A stretch of DNA of 16,736 nt, taken from positions 1 to 16,736 of the forward strand of contig CAYPAU010000016.1 in NCBI GenBank assembly GCA_964408825.1. The letters run 5' to 3'. Both the position numbers and the translations under genes were made by a program. Source of the stretch: CAYPAU01 sp964408825. Its GTDB lineage: Bacteria; Patescibacteriota; Microgenomatia; Levybacterales; UBA12049. The stretch's first letter is position 1, and each line of letters opens with the position of its first letter. The notes under the pieces are model-generated. The model made no database searches, was not told where the DNA came from, and was given only the letters and a program-made list of their open reading frames with translations. Of the stretch, positions 1-6,101 are shown in pieces.

Positions 1-345
1 ATAGAATCGGTCTTTAACGGGATTCATGAACTTTTCCAGTTTATTTTAAACTATACCATAATTGTCAAGAGACGAAACTTTAATTTCCGATTCCTGGAAT
101 CCATATTTCGGGTTAAATTGAGAATGACGAAAGCTAAAAAAACTTTTCTTGTACGTAGACAAACTAGATTTTTAAGAACGCGGGCACTGTCTAATATATT
201 AATATATAATACATTATCTGAATAGGTTTTAATTTTTAAAATTTTTAAATAAAATCATACAAGAGGATCATCATCCGCAAACGCACCGAAAACGATTGGT
301 AAAATAGCTTGATTTAAAGAAAATCTCCTGTTATAATCCGATTTT
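1..345. other. AT-rich region without a supported gene
   Basis: No recognisable gene or RNA was found. Frame 1 on the + strand is open from the window edge to a stop at 223-225, but the peptide is low-complexity and basic and resembles no family I know. On the minus strand an ATG at 27 opens nine codons (MNPVKDRFY) that run off the window. A TTGACA at 68-63 lies upstream of it, but the nearest TAAAAT (48-43) is only 14 bp away, so this is at most a hint of a divergent gene start. Only the promoter at 309-337 is well supported here. Confidence 0.5.
309..337 (+). promoter_or_regulatory. Promoter of the 346 gene, leaderless type
   Basis: A TTGATT -35 box (309-314) and a perfect TATAAT -10 box (332-337) are separated by 17 bp. 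The ATG at 346 is only 8 nt after the -10 box, so transcription should start at or next to the start codon. There is no Shine-Dalgarno sequence. Confidence 0.75.
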
Positions 346-837
346 ATGTTTAACAGTACAGAGGGAGGTAAATTAAAACCCCAGCTTCCCGACCAAGTAA
401 AAAACCCTACTTTAAGACCCATAGATTTGTACCATCAGTTTTTAGATTATGCGGTTGTGATGGCAGAAAGAATTAATGATACAGAAACCTTAAGCCAAAT
501 AAAATATTTAAGACTTATGGAGTCAATTCTTGGAAAGCTACGCGACCCAAGCTTGGGGTTAAAATCAGCACTTTCTCTTGCTCATGCTGCTGACTTGCTC
601 GGATTTCAGGGCCATGAGGCACTCAGGGAAGGGAGTATCAAAACCGCTAAGCTTCTTCTAGCAAATGAAACCAGTAAAGACAGGCGCGTTGTATATAAAA
701 GAGTATCCAGGTTGGGAGAAGGGGCAATGATTGGCGATCATATCTTTATGACTATTGATTTTATAATAACTTGTGAGGAAGGACTAACAAAAGAGGATCC
801 CTTTCTATTTCTTAACGGCGAAAAGCCCTCCTCCTAA
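346..837 (+). CDS. Hypothetical protein, 163 aa, mostly helical
   Basis: I do not recognise this family. The protein appears soluble, with no signal peptide or membrane segment. The middle (about residues 25-110) looks alpha-helical and is rich in Leu, Ala and charged residues. The start at 346 is chosen because it sits directly behind a strong promoter. The 3' end overlaps the 3' end of dprA on the other strand by 33 nt, so the last eleven or so codons of both genes share DNA and no intrinsic terminator fits between them. The convergent overlap suggests no functional link to dprA. Codon use is like that of its neighbours. It is likely a real gene because of the promoter and its length. Confidence 0.7.
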   Translation: MFNSTEGGKLKPQLPDQVKNPTLRPIDLYHQFLDYAVVMAERINDTETLSQIKYLRLMESILGKLRDPSLGLKSALSLAHAADLLGFQGHEALREGSIKTAKLLLANETSKDRRVVYKRVSRLGEGAMIGDHIFMTIDFIITCEEGLTKEDPFLFLNGEKPSS

Positions 838-1935
838 ATTATCTACAAACCCCTTTACCTCCATAATCGAAAGAGTGCTGCCGAGAAGATTTGAGGGAAT
901 CTTCGTCTTTCTGACAATCTCATCAAAATGCAAACTCTCATTCTCCAAAACCTCCAAAATTTTCCTCTCCTCTTTCGTGTCTCCTTCTATTATTTTTCCT
1001 GATTTTTTAATTCCTGATTCCCCGGCCTCGCCAAGCGAAGCGGGGCGGGCATAATTCATAATTCCTAATTCTTTAATTATGTCCTGCGCCGACGTTACCA
1101 ATTTTGCCCCGGCCCTAATTAATTTATATGGTCCTTTTGAGAAATCGGATGTAATTGGTCCTGGCACTGCAAAGACTTTTCTTCCTTGAGAAAAAGCAAG
1201 ATTGCCTGTTATCAAAGACCCCGAATCCTCTGCGCCCTCCGTAATCAAAACGCCCAAAGACAAACCCGAAATTATCCTGTTTCGAGACGGAAAAAGGCCT
1301 TTTCCGGGCATATATGATAAGGGGACTTCCGAGATTACCGCGCCATTCCCTTTTATAATCCTATCGTATAAACCCTGATTGGTTGTCGGCGTACAGCAGT
1401 CAACACCGCAGCCTAGAACCGCAATAGTTTTTCCGCCTGCCTCCAAAGCAGTTTGATGCGAAACAGAGTCAATGCCCAAAGCAAGTCCTGAAACTATTGT
1501 GGATCCGAAGGCAGAAAGATCCCTTGTGAATAATTCGGTAACTTCTCTTCCGTAGTTTGTGAGTTTTCGAGTTCCGACGATCGCGAGAGTTTTAGAAAGT
1601 TCATCTTTGAGTTTGTCAAAGGTTAAGCCGCGTCCAAAAAGAACAAAAGGCGGGTTTTTAATCTGTAAAAGTAAAGAAGGGTAAGCTGAGTCGTCCCAAG
1701 TAATAAACCAGCTGTCTTTTTTCTTAAGTTTTAAGAGGTAATCACTGATTGAGAAGTCTTTCCGGAAATCGTCAAATTTCTCTGAAGTTATATCTCCAAT
1801 AGCCTTTTTCAAAGAATCCAAAGGCGCCTTCCATGCTTTTTCTGCACTTTTAAACTCTGCCAATAATTTCTTAAACCTATGTGGACCTATTCCTGAGAAA
1901 ACCGAAAATCCCAACCAATAATTCCTCTCCTCCAT
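805..1935 (-). CDS. dprA: DNA-processing protein DprA
   Basis: DprA binds incoming single-stranded DNA during natural transformation and loads RecA on it in the cytoplasm. The Rossmann-like DprA/Smf core is clear: AIVGTRK (118-124), SGLALGIDS (149-157), IAVLGCGVD (171-179), FPSRNRIISG (215-224) and SGSLIT (238-243) followed by GRKVFAVPG. The N-terminus has a helix-hairpin-helix-like SGIGPHRFKKLL, and residues 320-376 form the usual C-terminal winged helix. Length (376 aa) is normal. Residues about 295-315 (PASLGEAGESG), in the linker before the winged helix, are encoded by a GC-rich palindromic repeat and look like an in-frame insertion. The gene is divergent from the 2016 gene, and its ATG lies 7 nt behind a CATTAT box. 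Companion competence genes are not in the window. Confidence 0.96.
   Translation of the reverse strand: MEERNYWLGFSVFSGIGPHRFKKLLAEFKSAEKAWKAPLDSLKKAIGDITSEKFDDFRKDFSISDYLLKLKKKDSWFITWDDSAYPSLLLQIKNPPFVLFGRGLTFDKLKDELSKTLAIVGTRKLTNYGREVTELFTRDLSAFGSTIVSGLALGIDSVSHQTALEAGGKTIAVLGCGVDCCTPTTNQGLYDRIIKGNGAVISEVPLSYMPGKGLFPSRNRIISGLSLGVLITEGAEDSGSLITGNLAFSQGRKVFAVPGPITSDFSKGPYKLIRAGAKLVTSAQDIIKELGIMNYARPASLGEAGESGIKKSGKIIEGDTKEERKILEVLENESLHFDEIVRKTKIPSNLLGSTLSIMEVKGFVDNLGGGLFAVKK
1021..1049. repeat. GC-rich palindromic repeat inside dprA
   Basis: An imperfect hairpin in otherwise AT-rich DNA. CCC (1021-1023) pairs with GGG (1047-1049), GCC (1025-1027) with GGC (1044-1046), and TCGC (1028-1031) with GCGA (1035-1038) around CAA. 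It shares the core AGCGAAGCGGG with the repeat inside def at 15695-15731. It is flanked by AT-rich 'aattcctaattc'-like copies on both sides. It encodes the PASLGEAGE stretch of the DprA linker. Confidence 0.75.
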
Positions 1936-1942
1936 ATTACTA

Positions 1943-1971
1943 ATAATGTTTCAAATTTCCCCAAAAGTAAA
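1943..1971 (-). promoter_or_regulatory. Putative dprA promoter
   Basis: Read on the minus strand, TTTACT (1971-1966) and CATTAT (1948-1943) are 17 bp apart, and the dprA ATG follows 7 nt later. Both boxes match the consensus at only four of six positions. The spacing and the leaderless geometry, the same as at other genes here, are the main support. Confidence 0.4.
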
Positions 1972-1979
1972 GAACAAAT

Positions 1980-2007
1980 TTGACAAATTTTATCCGTTTG
2001 CTATGAT
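1980..2007 (+). promoter_or_regulatory. Promoter of the 2016 gene, leaderless type
   Basis: A perfect TTGACA (1980-1985), a 16-bp spacer and TATGAT (2002-2007). The ATG at 2016 follows after 8 nt, leaving no room for a Shine-Dalgarno. It lies back to back with the putative dprA promoter in an 80-bp divergent spacer. Confidence 0.75.
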
Positions 2008-2015
2008 TTGTTATC

Positions 2016-2549
2016 ATGGAAATCGGTATACCCGATAAGATAAGAGGTTTGTTTAAAAAAAGTCAACCGGCTTCGGAAACAATCCCTTTGAAATCCACAT
2101 TGCCTGAGGATTTGAATAAGACCGGAAAAAACCTGAGATTTCCTACCTCTCCATGGTACAGGCTCAGGCCCGATATAACAGAAGGTCCTCTAAAAGATGC
2201 AATAGGGGGAGACGGCCCGCAGTCTCTTTTTAACGCGCATTCGGACGGCGTTGTAATACAAGGAGATAATATTCAAGTAGTAGCAATTAAGCAAACTCCT
2301 GAGGGGGGTAGTCCCGGCGAGGCTCAAGACTATTATTATGTGGAGCCATCAGAACCTCTCTTTGATCCTAAAGGTAAAGACAATCTTCCTCGTCATGTTC
2401 TCTACTCAAAAAGCAAAGATACGGTTGAGACAACAGGCCGAATTGTAAGATGGACAAGGCTTGTTTCCCGAAAGGCCAGTGACCCTTTGCCTAGAAGAGT
2501 CGAGGAAGGAATACAAAGATATTTAGCAGAAAAAGCAAAACGAGTCTGA
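2016..2549 (+). CDS. Hypothetical protein, 177 aa
   Basis: I do not recognise this family. There is no signal peptide or membrane helix. Residues 1-45 look disordered and basic. A central part (about 45-125) with a WYRLRPDI motif and the run HSDGVVIQGDNIQVVAIK looks beta-rich. The C-terminal 30 residues are charged and helical. The start follows a strong TTGACA/TATGAT promoter by 8 nt. The gene ends in TGA, which shows that TGA is a stop in this organism. Its stop lies 2 nt from the stop of the convergent PBP2 gene, so no terminator separates the two. The strong promoter argues for a real, expressed gene; its role is unknown. Confidence 0.72.
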   Translation: MEIGIPDKIRGLFKKSQPASETIPLKSTLPEDLNKTGKNLRFPTSPWYRLRPDITEGPLKDAIGGDGPQSLFNAHSDGVVIQGDNIQVVAIKQTPEGGSPGEAQDYYYVEPSEPLFDPKGKDNLPRHVLYSKSKDTVETTGRIVRWTRLVSRKASDPLPRRVEEGIQRYLAEKAKRV

Positions 2550-2551
2550 TC

Positions 2552-4351
2552 TCAGTTTTTTCTTCCAAAATAATCTTCGAGGATTTTCTTGGCAATTGGG
2601 GCAGCTACATTTGAACCTTCCCCACTTTCTTCAGATAAAATCGTAACGACAATCTCAGGATCATAGGCAGGTGCAAAAAGTGTTATCCACGCATGAGGAA
2701 GAGTTTCCTTACCTCCATGCTCTGCTGTTCCGGTCTTACAAGCCATCGAAATCTTGCGGTAATCTTTAAAATCCGAAGAAACTGTCGCCTTTGGAGCTTC
2801 CAAATAATTGCGTCCATCAACTTTTAACTTTGAGTTTTTAACTGTAAACTCGAACAATGGCCATGCGACCCCACCCGGAGAACAGGATTGCCTCATCCCC
2901 TCCCTTATAAGCTCGACTGCGTCCCTTGGAATAACTCCCTTTTCTACGGGTTTGTTAGATTTATCATTTTTCATCAAATGTGGTCTATATAAATCTCCCC
3001 CGTTTGCAATTGTCCCGGTCCAGGAATTTACCTGAAGAGGGGTAGTCAAAATAAAACCCTGACCGATACTGTAATTATACGTATCTCCTAAATACCAGTT
3101 CTCTCCCAGTTCTTTCTCCTTCCAAAGGGGTGTTGGGACAAGCCCCGAGGATTCTCCTGACAAATCTATTCCTGTTTTTTCTCCAAGTCCAAAATTTGCG
3201 GCCGTCTGGGAAATTTTATCAACTCCTATCTTTTCCCCCAATTTATAAAAGAAAACATCGTTTGACCTTTTTATACCTTTTACTATATTGACTATCCCGT
3301 CGGTTCGCCCATATTGGGTAAAATACCAGTTTGAGAAAGAAAATGTCCCTACATTTATCCTTCCAGTATCCTCAACGGTAAAATTTTGGTCAATTATTTT
3401 ATTACTAAGTCCGGAGGCCGCTACGACCAATTTAAATGTCGAGCCGGGAGGATATATTCCTCCTATCGCGCGGTTTAAGAGAGGCTGATTTTTGCCGTCT
3501 GAGAGAATACTTGATAAGTCCCGATAGCTCGAGGACGATGAGGTTCTGTAACTTTCCCCCATGGTAAAAAGGTTGGGATCAAAAGAAGGTTTTGAGATAA
3601 GAGCTAAAATTTCACCATATGGACTTGAAACAATTACCGCACCCTTTTTGATTTTTTTTGATGCTTCAAAAGCTGCCTTTTGAATGTTAAAATCCAAATT
3701 TAAAATAATATCTTGCCCGGGGATCGGATCTGTCCGACCGAGCCTCCTAATCTCCCTCCCCAGACTGTCTACCTCAATAAGCTCTTTTCCGTCTGTTCCT
3801 ACAAGAAAGAGCTCATACTCATTTTCTATGCTACTTTTACCTATTAGATCACTTTGGCGATAATCTGAAAATCTTTCCTCCCTAAGTTCCTCTTTGGAAA
3901 TTTGTCCGATGTATCCTAAAACATGAGAAAACACTTCTTCATAAGGATAATATCTTAAAGTATCGACCTCAAGGTTCTTCTCTCCTTTTGAAATCAAGGT
4001 TAAGGCCTCCTCCGTTGACAAAAGCTTTGTTTTTCCTAAAACGTTCTTTCTAAAGCCCGGCGTGTTATATACCAAGGACTTTCCGTTCCTGTCAAGAATT
4101 GCACCTCTTGGAGCATAGACTGAAATAGTTCTTATTCTGTTGCCATCGGACAGTTTTCTGTAATAATCTCCTTTTAATATTTGGATAAAAAATAGTCTAA
4201 GAAGAAGTCCTGAAGCTATAAGAACCAAAAAGACTGGCAGAAAATATTCCCGCAGACGGTATTCTTTGTAGGATACACCTTTTCCCCCCGACAGCTTCTC
4301 CGTCCTTATAAAGTCTGGAAAAGCTACTCCTGTCTTATTTTTCATATTCAA
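2552..4351 (-). CDS. mrdA: Penicillin-binding protein 2, transpeptidase
   Basis: A class B PBP that cross-links peptidoglycan in the elongation complex with RodA and MreBCD. One membrane anchor (about residues 36-57) is followed by the dimerisation domain, with the APRGAILDRNG motif at 80-90. The transpeptidase domain has all three active-site motifs: SxxK at S304-K307 (PPGSTFK), SxN at 363-365 (SND) and KTG at 539-541. Length (599 aa) is normal. Just before KTG, residues about 501-535 form an extra stretch with a KNSKLKV peptide like the insertion in MreB; it probably comes from the same AT-rich repeat. The gene overlaps the mreD end by 17 nt (11 nt if Met3 is the start), so the two are translationally coupled. 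It is the last gene of the mre operon. No rodA follows in this window. Confidence 0.96.
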   Translation of the reverse strand: MNMKNKTGVAFPDFIRTEKLSGGKGVSYKEYRLREYFLPVFLVLIASGLLLRLFFIQILKGDYYRKLSDGNRIRTISVYAPRGAILDRNGKSLVYNTPGFRKNVLGKTKLLSTEEALTLISKGEKNLEVDTLRYYPYEEVFSHVLGYIGQISKEELREERFSDYRQSDLIGKSSIENEYELFLVGTDGKELIEVDSLGREIRRLGRTDPIPGQDIILNLDFNIQKAAFEASKKIKKGAVIVSSPYGEILALISKPSFDPNLFTMGESYRTSSSSSYRDLSSILSDGKNQPLLNRAIGGIYPPGSTFKLVVAASGLSNKIIDQNFTVEDTGRINVGTFSFSNWYFTQYGRTDGIVNIVKGIKRSNDVFFYKLGEKIGVDKISQTAANFGLGEKTGIDLSGESSGLVPTPLWKEKELGENWYLGDTYNYSIGQGFILTTPLQVNSWTGTIANGGDLYRPHLMKNDKSNKPVEKGVIPRDAVELIREGMRQSCSPGGVAWPLFEFTVKNSKLKVDGRNYLEAPKATVSSDFKDYRKISMACKTGTAEHGGKETLPHAWITLFAPAYDPEIVVTILSEESGEGSNVAAPIAKKILEDYFGRKN

Positions 4352-4772
4352 GTTCTATCGACCTTTCTCTTATATGGAGTCTGTCTGCCACAATTATTAA
4401 TCGGAAGAGAAAAATGCTTATTAGAGCACTTGTTAAAGAGGTGGGCAGTAGAAGACGTGAATCATAAATGACAAGATAGAGAAAACTTCCTAAGAAGGAG
4501 GCAATAAAAACAAAGGGAAAAGTTTGAATGTCAAACTTTCGATCATAAAGGAAAACTACGGAAAGAAAAATTATATAGAAAATACTTGTCTGTCCCACCG
4601 CATTGCCAAGCATTATGTCGATTAGAATTCCCAGGATAAAGGCAAATACAAATACTTGAGTTTTTCTTGAAGCTACTGCGAAATTAAGAAGAAGTATCAG
4701 GGTAAGAGGAATCGTCGTAACAGACACTTCAAGAATTACAAAAATTATAAATAAAACTGTAAGAAAAGCCAT
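4335..4772 (-). CDS. mreD: Rod shape-determining membrane protein MreD
   Basis: A small integral membrane protein of the elongasome, placed between MreC and PBP2 as usual. It has about five hydrophobic segments and the MreD-like stretch GILIDIMLGNAVGQ. I choose the ATG at 4772, one nucleotide after the mreC stop (TAAGATG), giving 145 aa. A longer frame starts at a TTG at 4817 inside mreC but adds a polar N-terminus (MIFRRFQQ) that is unlikely ahead of the first membrane helix. Identification rests on hydrophobicity, size and gene order, because MreD sequence conservation is low. Confidence 0.88.
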   Translation of the reverse strand: MAFLTVLFIIFVILEVSVTTIPLTLILLLNFAVASRKTQVFVFAFILGILIDIMLGNAVGQTSIFYIIFLSVVFLYDRKFDIQTFPFVFIASFLGSFLYLVIYDSRLLLPTSLTSALISIFLFRLIIVADRLHIRERSIELEYEK

Positions 4773-4773
4773 C

Positions 4774-5424
4774 TTAGTAGATAAGAACGAATACTGTTGA
4801 AAGCGCCGAAAAATCAAGTGGGCTCTCTACCTTCCCTTTTTGGAAAACCGCGCTTGGTTTTTTATCAATTGAAACAATTTTTCCGACGACTAGATCTGGC
4901 GCAGTTCCGGTTCCGTCTTCATTTTGTTCTCCCTTTGTGACAATATAATCTCCTTCCTTTATATCACCTTCTTGAGCAACATTATCCAAAAGCATTTGTC
5001 TTCCTCCCTCGCCTTTTATGATCCCGGACGCTCCCCTCTGACCTTTGACTATCAAGGAAAGGGACGGATTCGTGGCTAAAATAACTTTTGAAAAGTAAAG
5101 TGAGGAAGAAACTATCTTGCCGACTAAAATATTTTTTACAACAACTGCACTTCCAACCTTTACTCCATCATTTGTGCCTTTGTCGATAATAAAAATAGAA
5201 GGACTTGTTACTCCGGGTATAAAACTTGGGGCTCCGACAACTCTTGCCGGCACTAGACTAGAACTTTTAGGATAAGTTGTTTCAAATTGGTCGCGTAAAG
5301 CCTTATTGTCTGAGATCAAGATATCTTGTTCAATTAATTTTTTTACAAGATTTCTATTCTCTTCCTCAAGTTGTCTTATTCTTGAATCAGTCTTTGAAAG
5401 AAAATTAAAGGCTGAGAAGCTCAT
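4774..5424 (-). CDS. mreC: Cell shape protein MreC, 5' end damaged at scaffold gap
   Basis: MreC is the periplasmic scaffold linking MreB and PBP2. The visible part has the coiled coil (SRIRQLEEENRNLVKKL) and the beta-rich core (ARVVGAPSF, IIDKGTNDGVKVGSAVV, LLDNV..EGDIKEGDYIVTKG). The frame from ATG 5424 lacks the N-terminal membrane anchor every MreC needs. The same frame continues upstream as KKTVPINIPASLLAKAISPLQS, typical MreC sequence, to a TAA inside an A-rich run. Adding one T to the 9-T run at 5524-5532 gives a start at 5561 (MTKRSKFFLPFFFLLILSVL), a clear membrane anchor, in the correct frame. So the intact gene probably starts at 5561, or at its near-copy at 5711 across the gap, and the break is an assembly error rather than a true truncation. 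Confidence 0.9.
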   Translation of the reverse strand: MSFSAFNFLSKTDSRIRQLEEENRNLVKKLIEQDILISDNKALRDQFETTYPKSSSLVPARVVGAPSFIPGVTSPSIFIIDKGTNDGVKVGSAVVVKNILVGKIVSSSLYFSKVILATNPSLSLIVKGQRGASGIIKGEGGRQMLLDNVAQEGDIKEGDYIVTKGEQNEDGTGTAPDLVVGKIVSIDKKPSAVFQKGKVESPLDFSALSTVFVLIY

Positions 5425-5528
5425 ACTCTGAAGTGGCGAAATAGCTTTGGCAAGTAAAGATGCTGGAATATTGATAGGGACGGTTTTTTTTTATTTTTTT
5501 ATTAGGACCGAAAGGATAAGAAGAAAAA

Positions 5529-5570
5529 AAAAGGCAGAAAAAATTTGCTCCTCTTGGTCATATTGTAAAT
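5529..5570. repeat. Contig-end overlap, left copy
   Basis: About 42 bp ending at the N gap, nearly identical to 5677-5720 (both contain TTTGCTCCTCTTGG followed by CATATTGTAAAT). On the minus strand each copy encodes a start (MTKRSKFF here, MSKRSKFF in the other). It probably represents one locus, the mreC start, present at the ends of two contigs. Confidence 0.8.
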
Positions 5571-5580
5571 NNNNNNNNNN
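5571..5580. other. Assembly gap of 10 N
   Basis: Ten unknown bases mark a scaffold join. Near-identical sequence occurs on both sides, and long A/T homopolymers lie close by (9, 7 and 9 bases on the left, 17 A at 5665-5681 on the right). The join and its immediate flanks should not be trusted. Confidence 0.98.
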
Positions 5581-5676
5581 TTTGGCAAAATTCGATTGAA
5601 AAGGAAAAAAGAAGGAAATTTGACAGGAACGATTTATTAAAAAATAAATATATGAGCCAAGAGGAAAAAAAAAAAA

Positions 5677-5720
5677 AAAAAGACAGAAAAAAATTTGCTC
5701 CTCTTGGACATATTGTAAAT
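5677..5720. repeat. Contig-end overlap, right copy with mreC start
   Basis: Right-hand copy of the 42-bp duplicated stretch. On the minus strand the ATG at 5711 begins MSKRSKFFSVFFFFFF. It lies behind a good promoter, so this copy carries the native upstream region of mreC. Sequence between here and the gap, including a 17-A run, reads as low-complexity and may be erroneous. Confidence 0.75.
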
Positions 5721-5747
5721 TTTAGACTTTTTAAGCTCCCCTTACAA
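5719..5747 (-). promoter_or_regulatory. Putative mreC promoter, leaderless type
   Basis: On the minus strand TTGTAA (5747-5742), a 17-bp spacer and TAAAAT (5724-5719) are followed after 7 nt by the ATG at 5711. The geometry is the same as at the leaderless promoters elsewhere in the window. It would allow mreCD-PBP2 to be transcribed separately from mreB, from which it is separated by about 390 bp. Confidence 0.55.
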
Positions 5748-5774
5748 CCCCGGAAAATAGCGAATAGCGAATAG

Positions 5775-5798
5775 CAACTAGGAATTAGCGATTAGTTG
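5775..5798. repeat. Short AGCGAATAGCGAATAG-type repeat with inverted arms
   Basis: Tandem-like AATAGCGAATAGC units at about 5756-5774 are followed by CAACTA (5775-5780) and TAGTTG (5793-5798), an inverted pair. It looks like a short dispersed intergenic repeat. No function can be read from it. Confidence 0.5.
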
Positions 5799-5813
5799 TA
5801 TATTAAATGATTT

Positions 5814-6101
5814 TTGACAATCCGATATCTAGTGCATTAGTAATTAAACGTACGCATTTCGCTTTTATTCGCCTTTTGGAGCGCAGTGCATGAGAATTGA
5901 GCGAGCGCATCAGGGAGAACCCTCGCCGCGTCTGACGCGGTCGGGCAGAGGGCGTTATCTCCCGATAAGCGAGCGAGATTTGAAAGCACGAGCACCACTT
6001 GGCGAAGAGTTTCTGCTTCTCTTGTCGGCACAAGAGAAGAGAATAAACTTGTCAAGAGATTTTGCTTCTTTTCTCGGCAGAAAAGAAGAGGGAAATTTTT
6101 T
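5814..6101 (+). ncRNA. Candidate structured RNA between mreC and mreB
   Basis: A GC-rich island in AT-rich DNA, antisense in direction to the mre operon. It begins with TTGACA (5814-5819), an 18-bp spacer and TAGTAA (5838-5843), a plausible promoter. A nested fold follows: GGGAGA (5913-5918) pairs with TCTCCC (5958-5963), CCCTC (5920-5924) with GAGGG (5948-5952), and CCGCGTC (5926-5932) with GACGCGG (5934-5940). Two perfect 10-bp hairpins (6016-6039 and 6065-6088) come next, and six T residues follow at 6096-6101, a possible terminator. The alternatives are a large dispersed repeat without its own transcript, or the 3' UTR of mreB. Several short frames cross it on both strands, but none resembles a protein. 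Confidence 0.3.
6016..6088. repeat. Two tandem perfect hairpins with identical CGGC loops
   Basis: Hairpin A has arms CTTCTCTTGT (6016-6025) and ACAAGAGAAG (6030-6039). Hairpin B has arms CTTCTTTTCT (6065-6074) and AGAAAAGAAG (6079-6088). Both have the four-base loop CGGC. The arms differ at three positions, but each change is matched on the other side, so pairing is kept. Hairpin B ends 12 nt before the mreB stop codon. Confidence 0.9.

Noticed and set aside
1..225. Open + frame of 74 codons from the window edge
   Set aside because: The peptide is basic and low-complexity, resembles no family, and shows no visible coding signal. It may be chance or the end of an unknown gene, so I did not list it.
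5581..5711. Minus-strand frame MSKRSKFFSVFFFFFF... open into the N gap as a separate small protein
   Set aside because: It is the start of mreC followed by homopolymer-rich, probably misassembled sequence.
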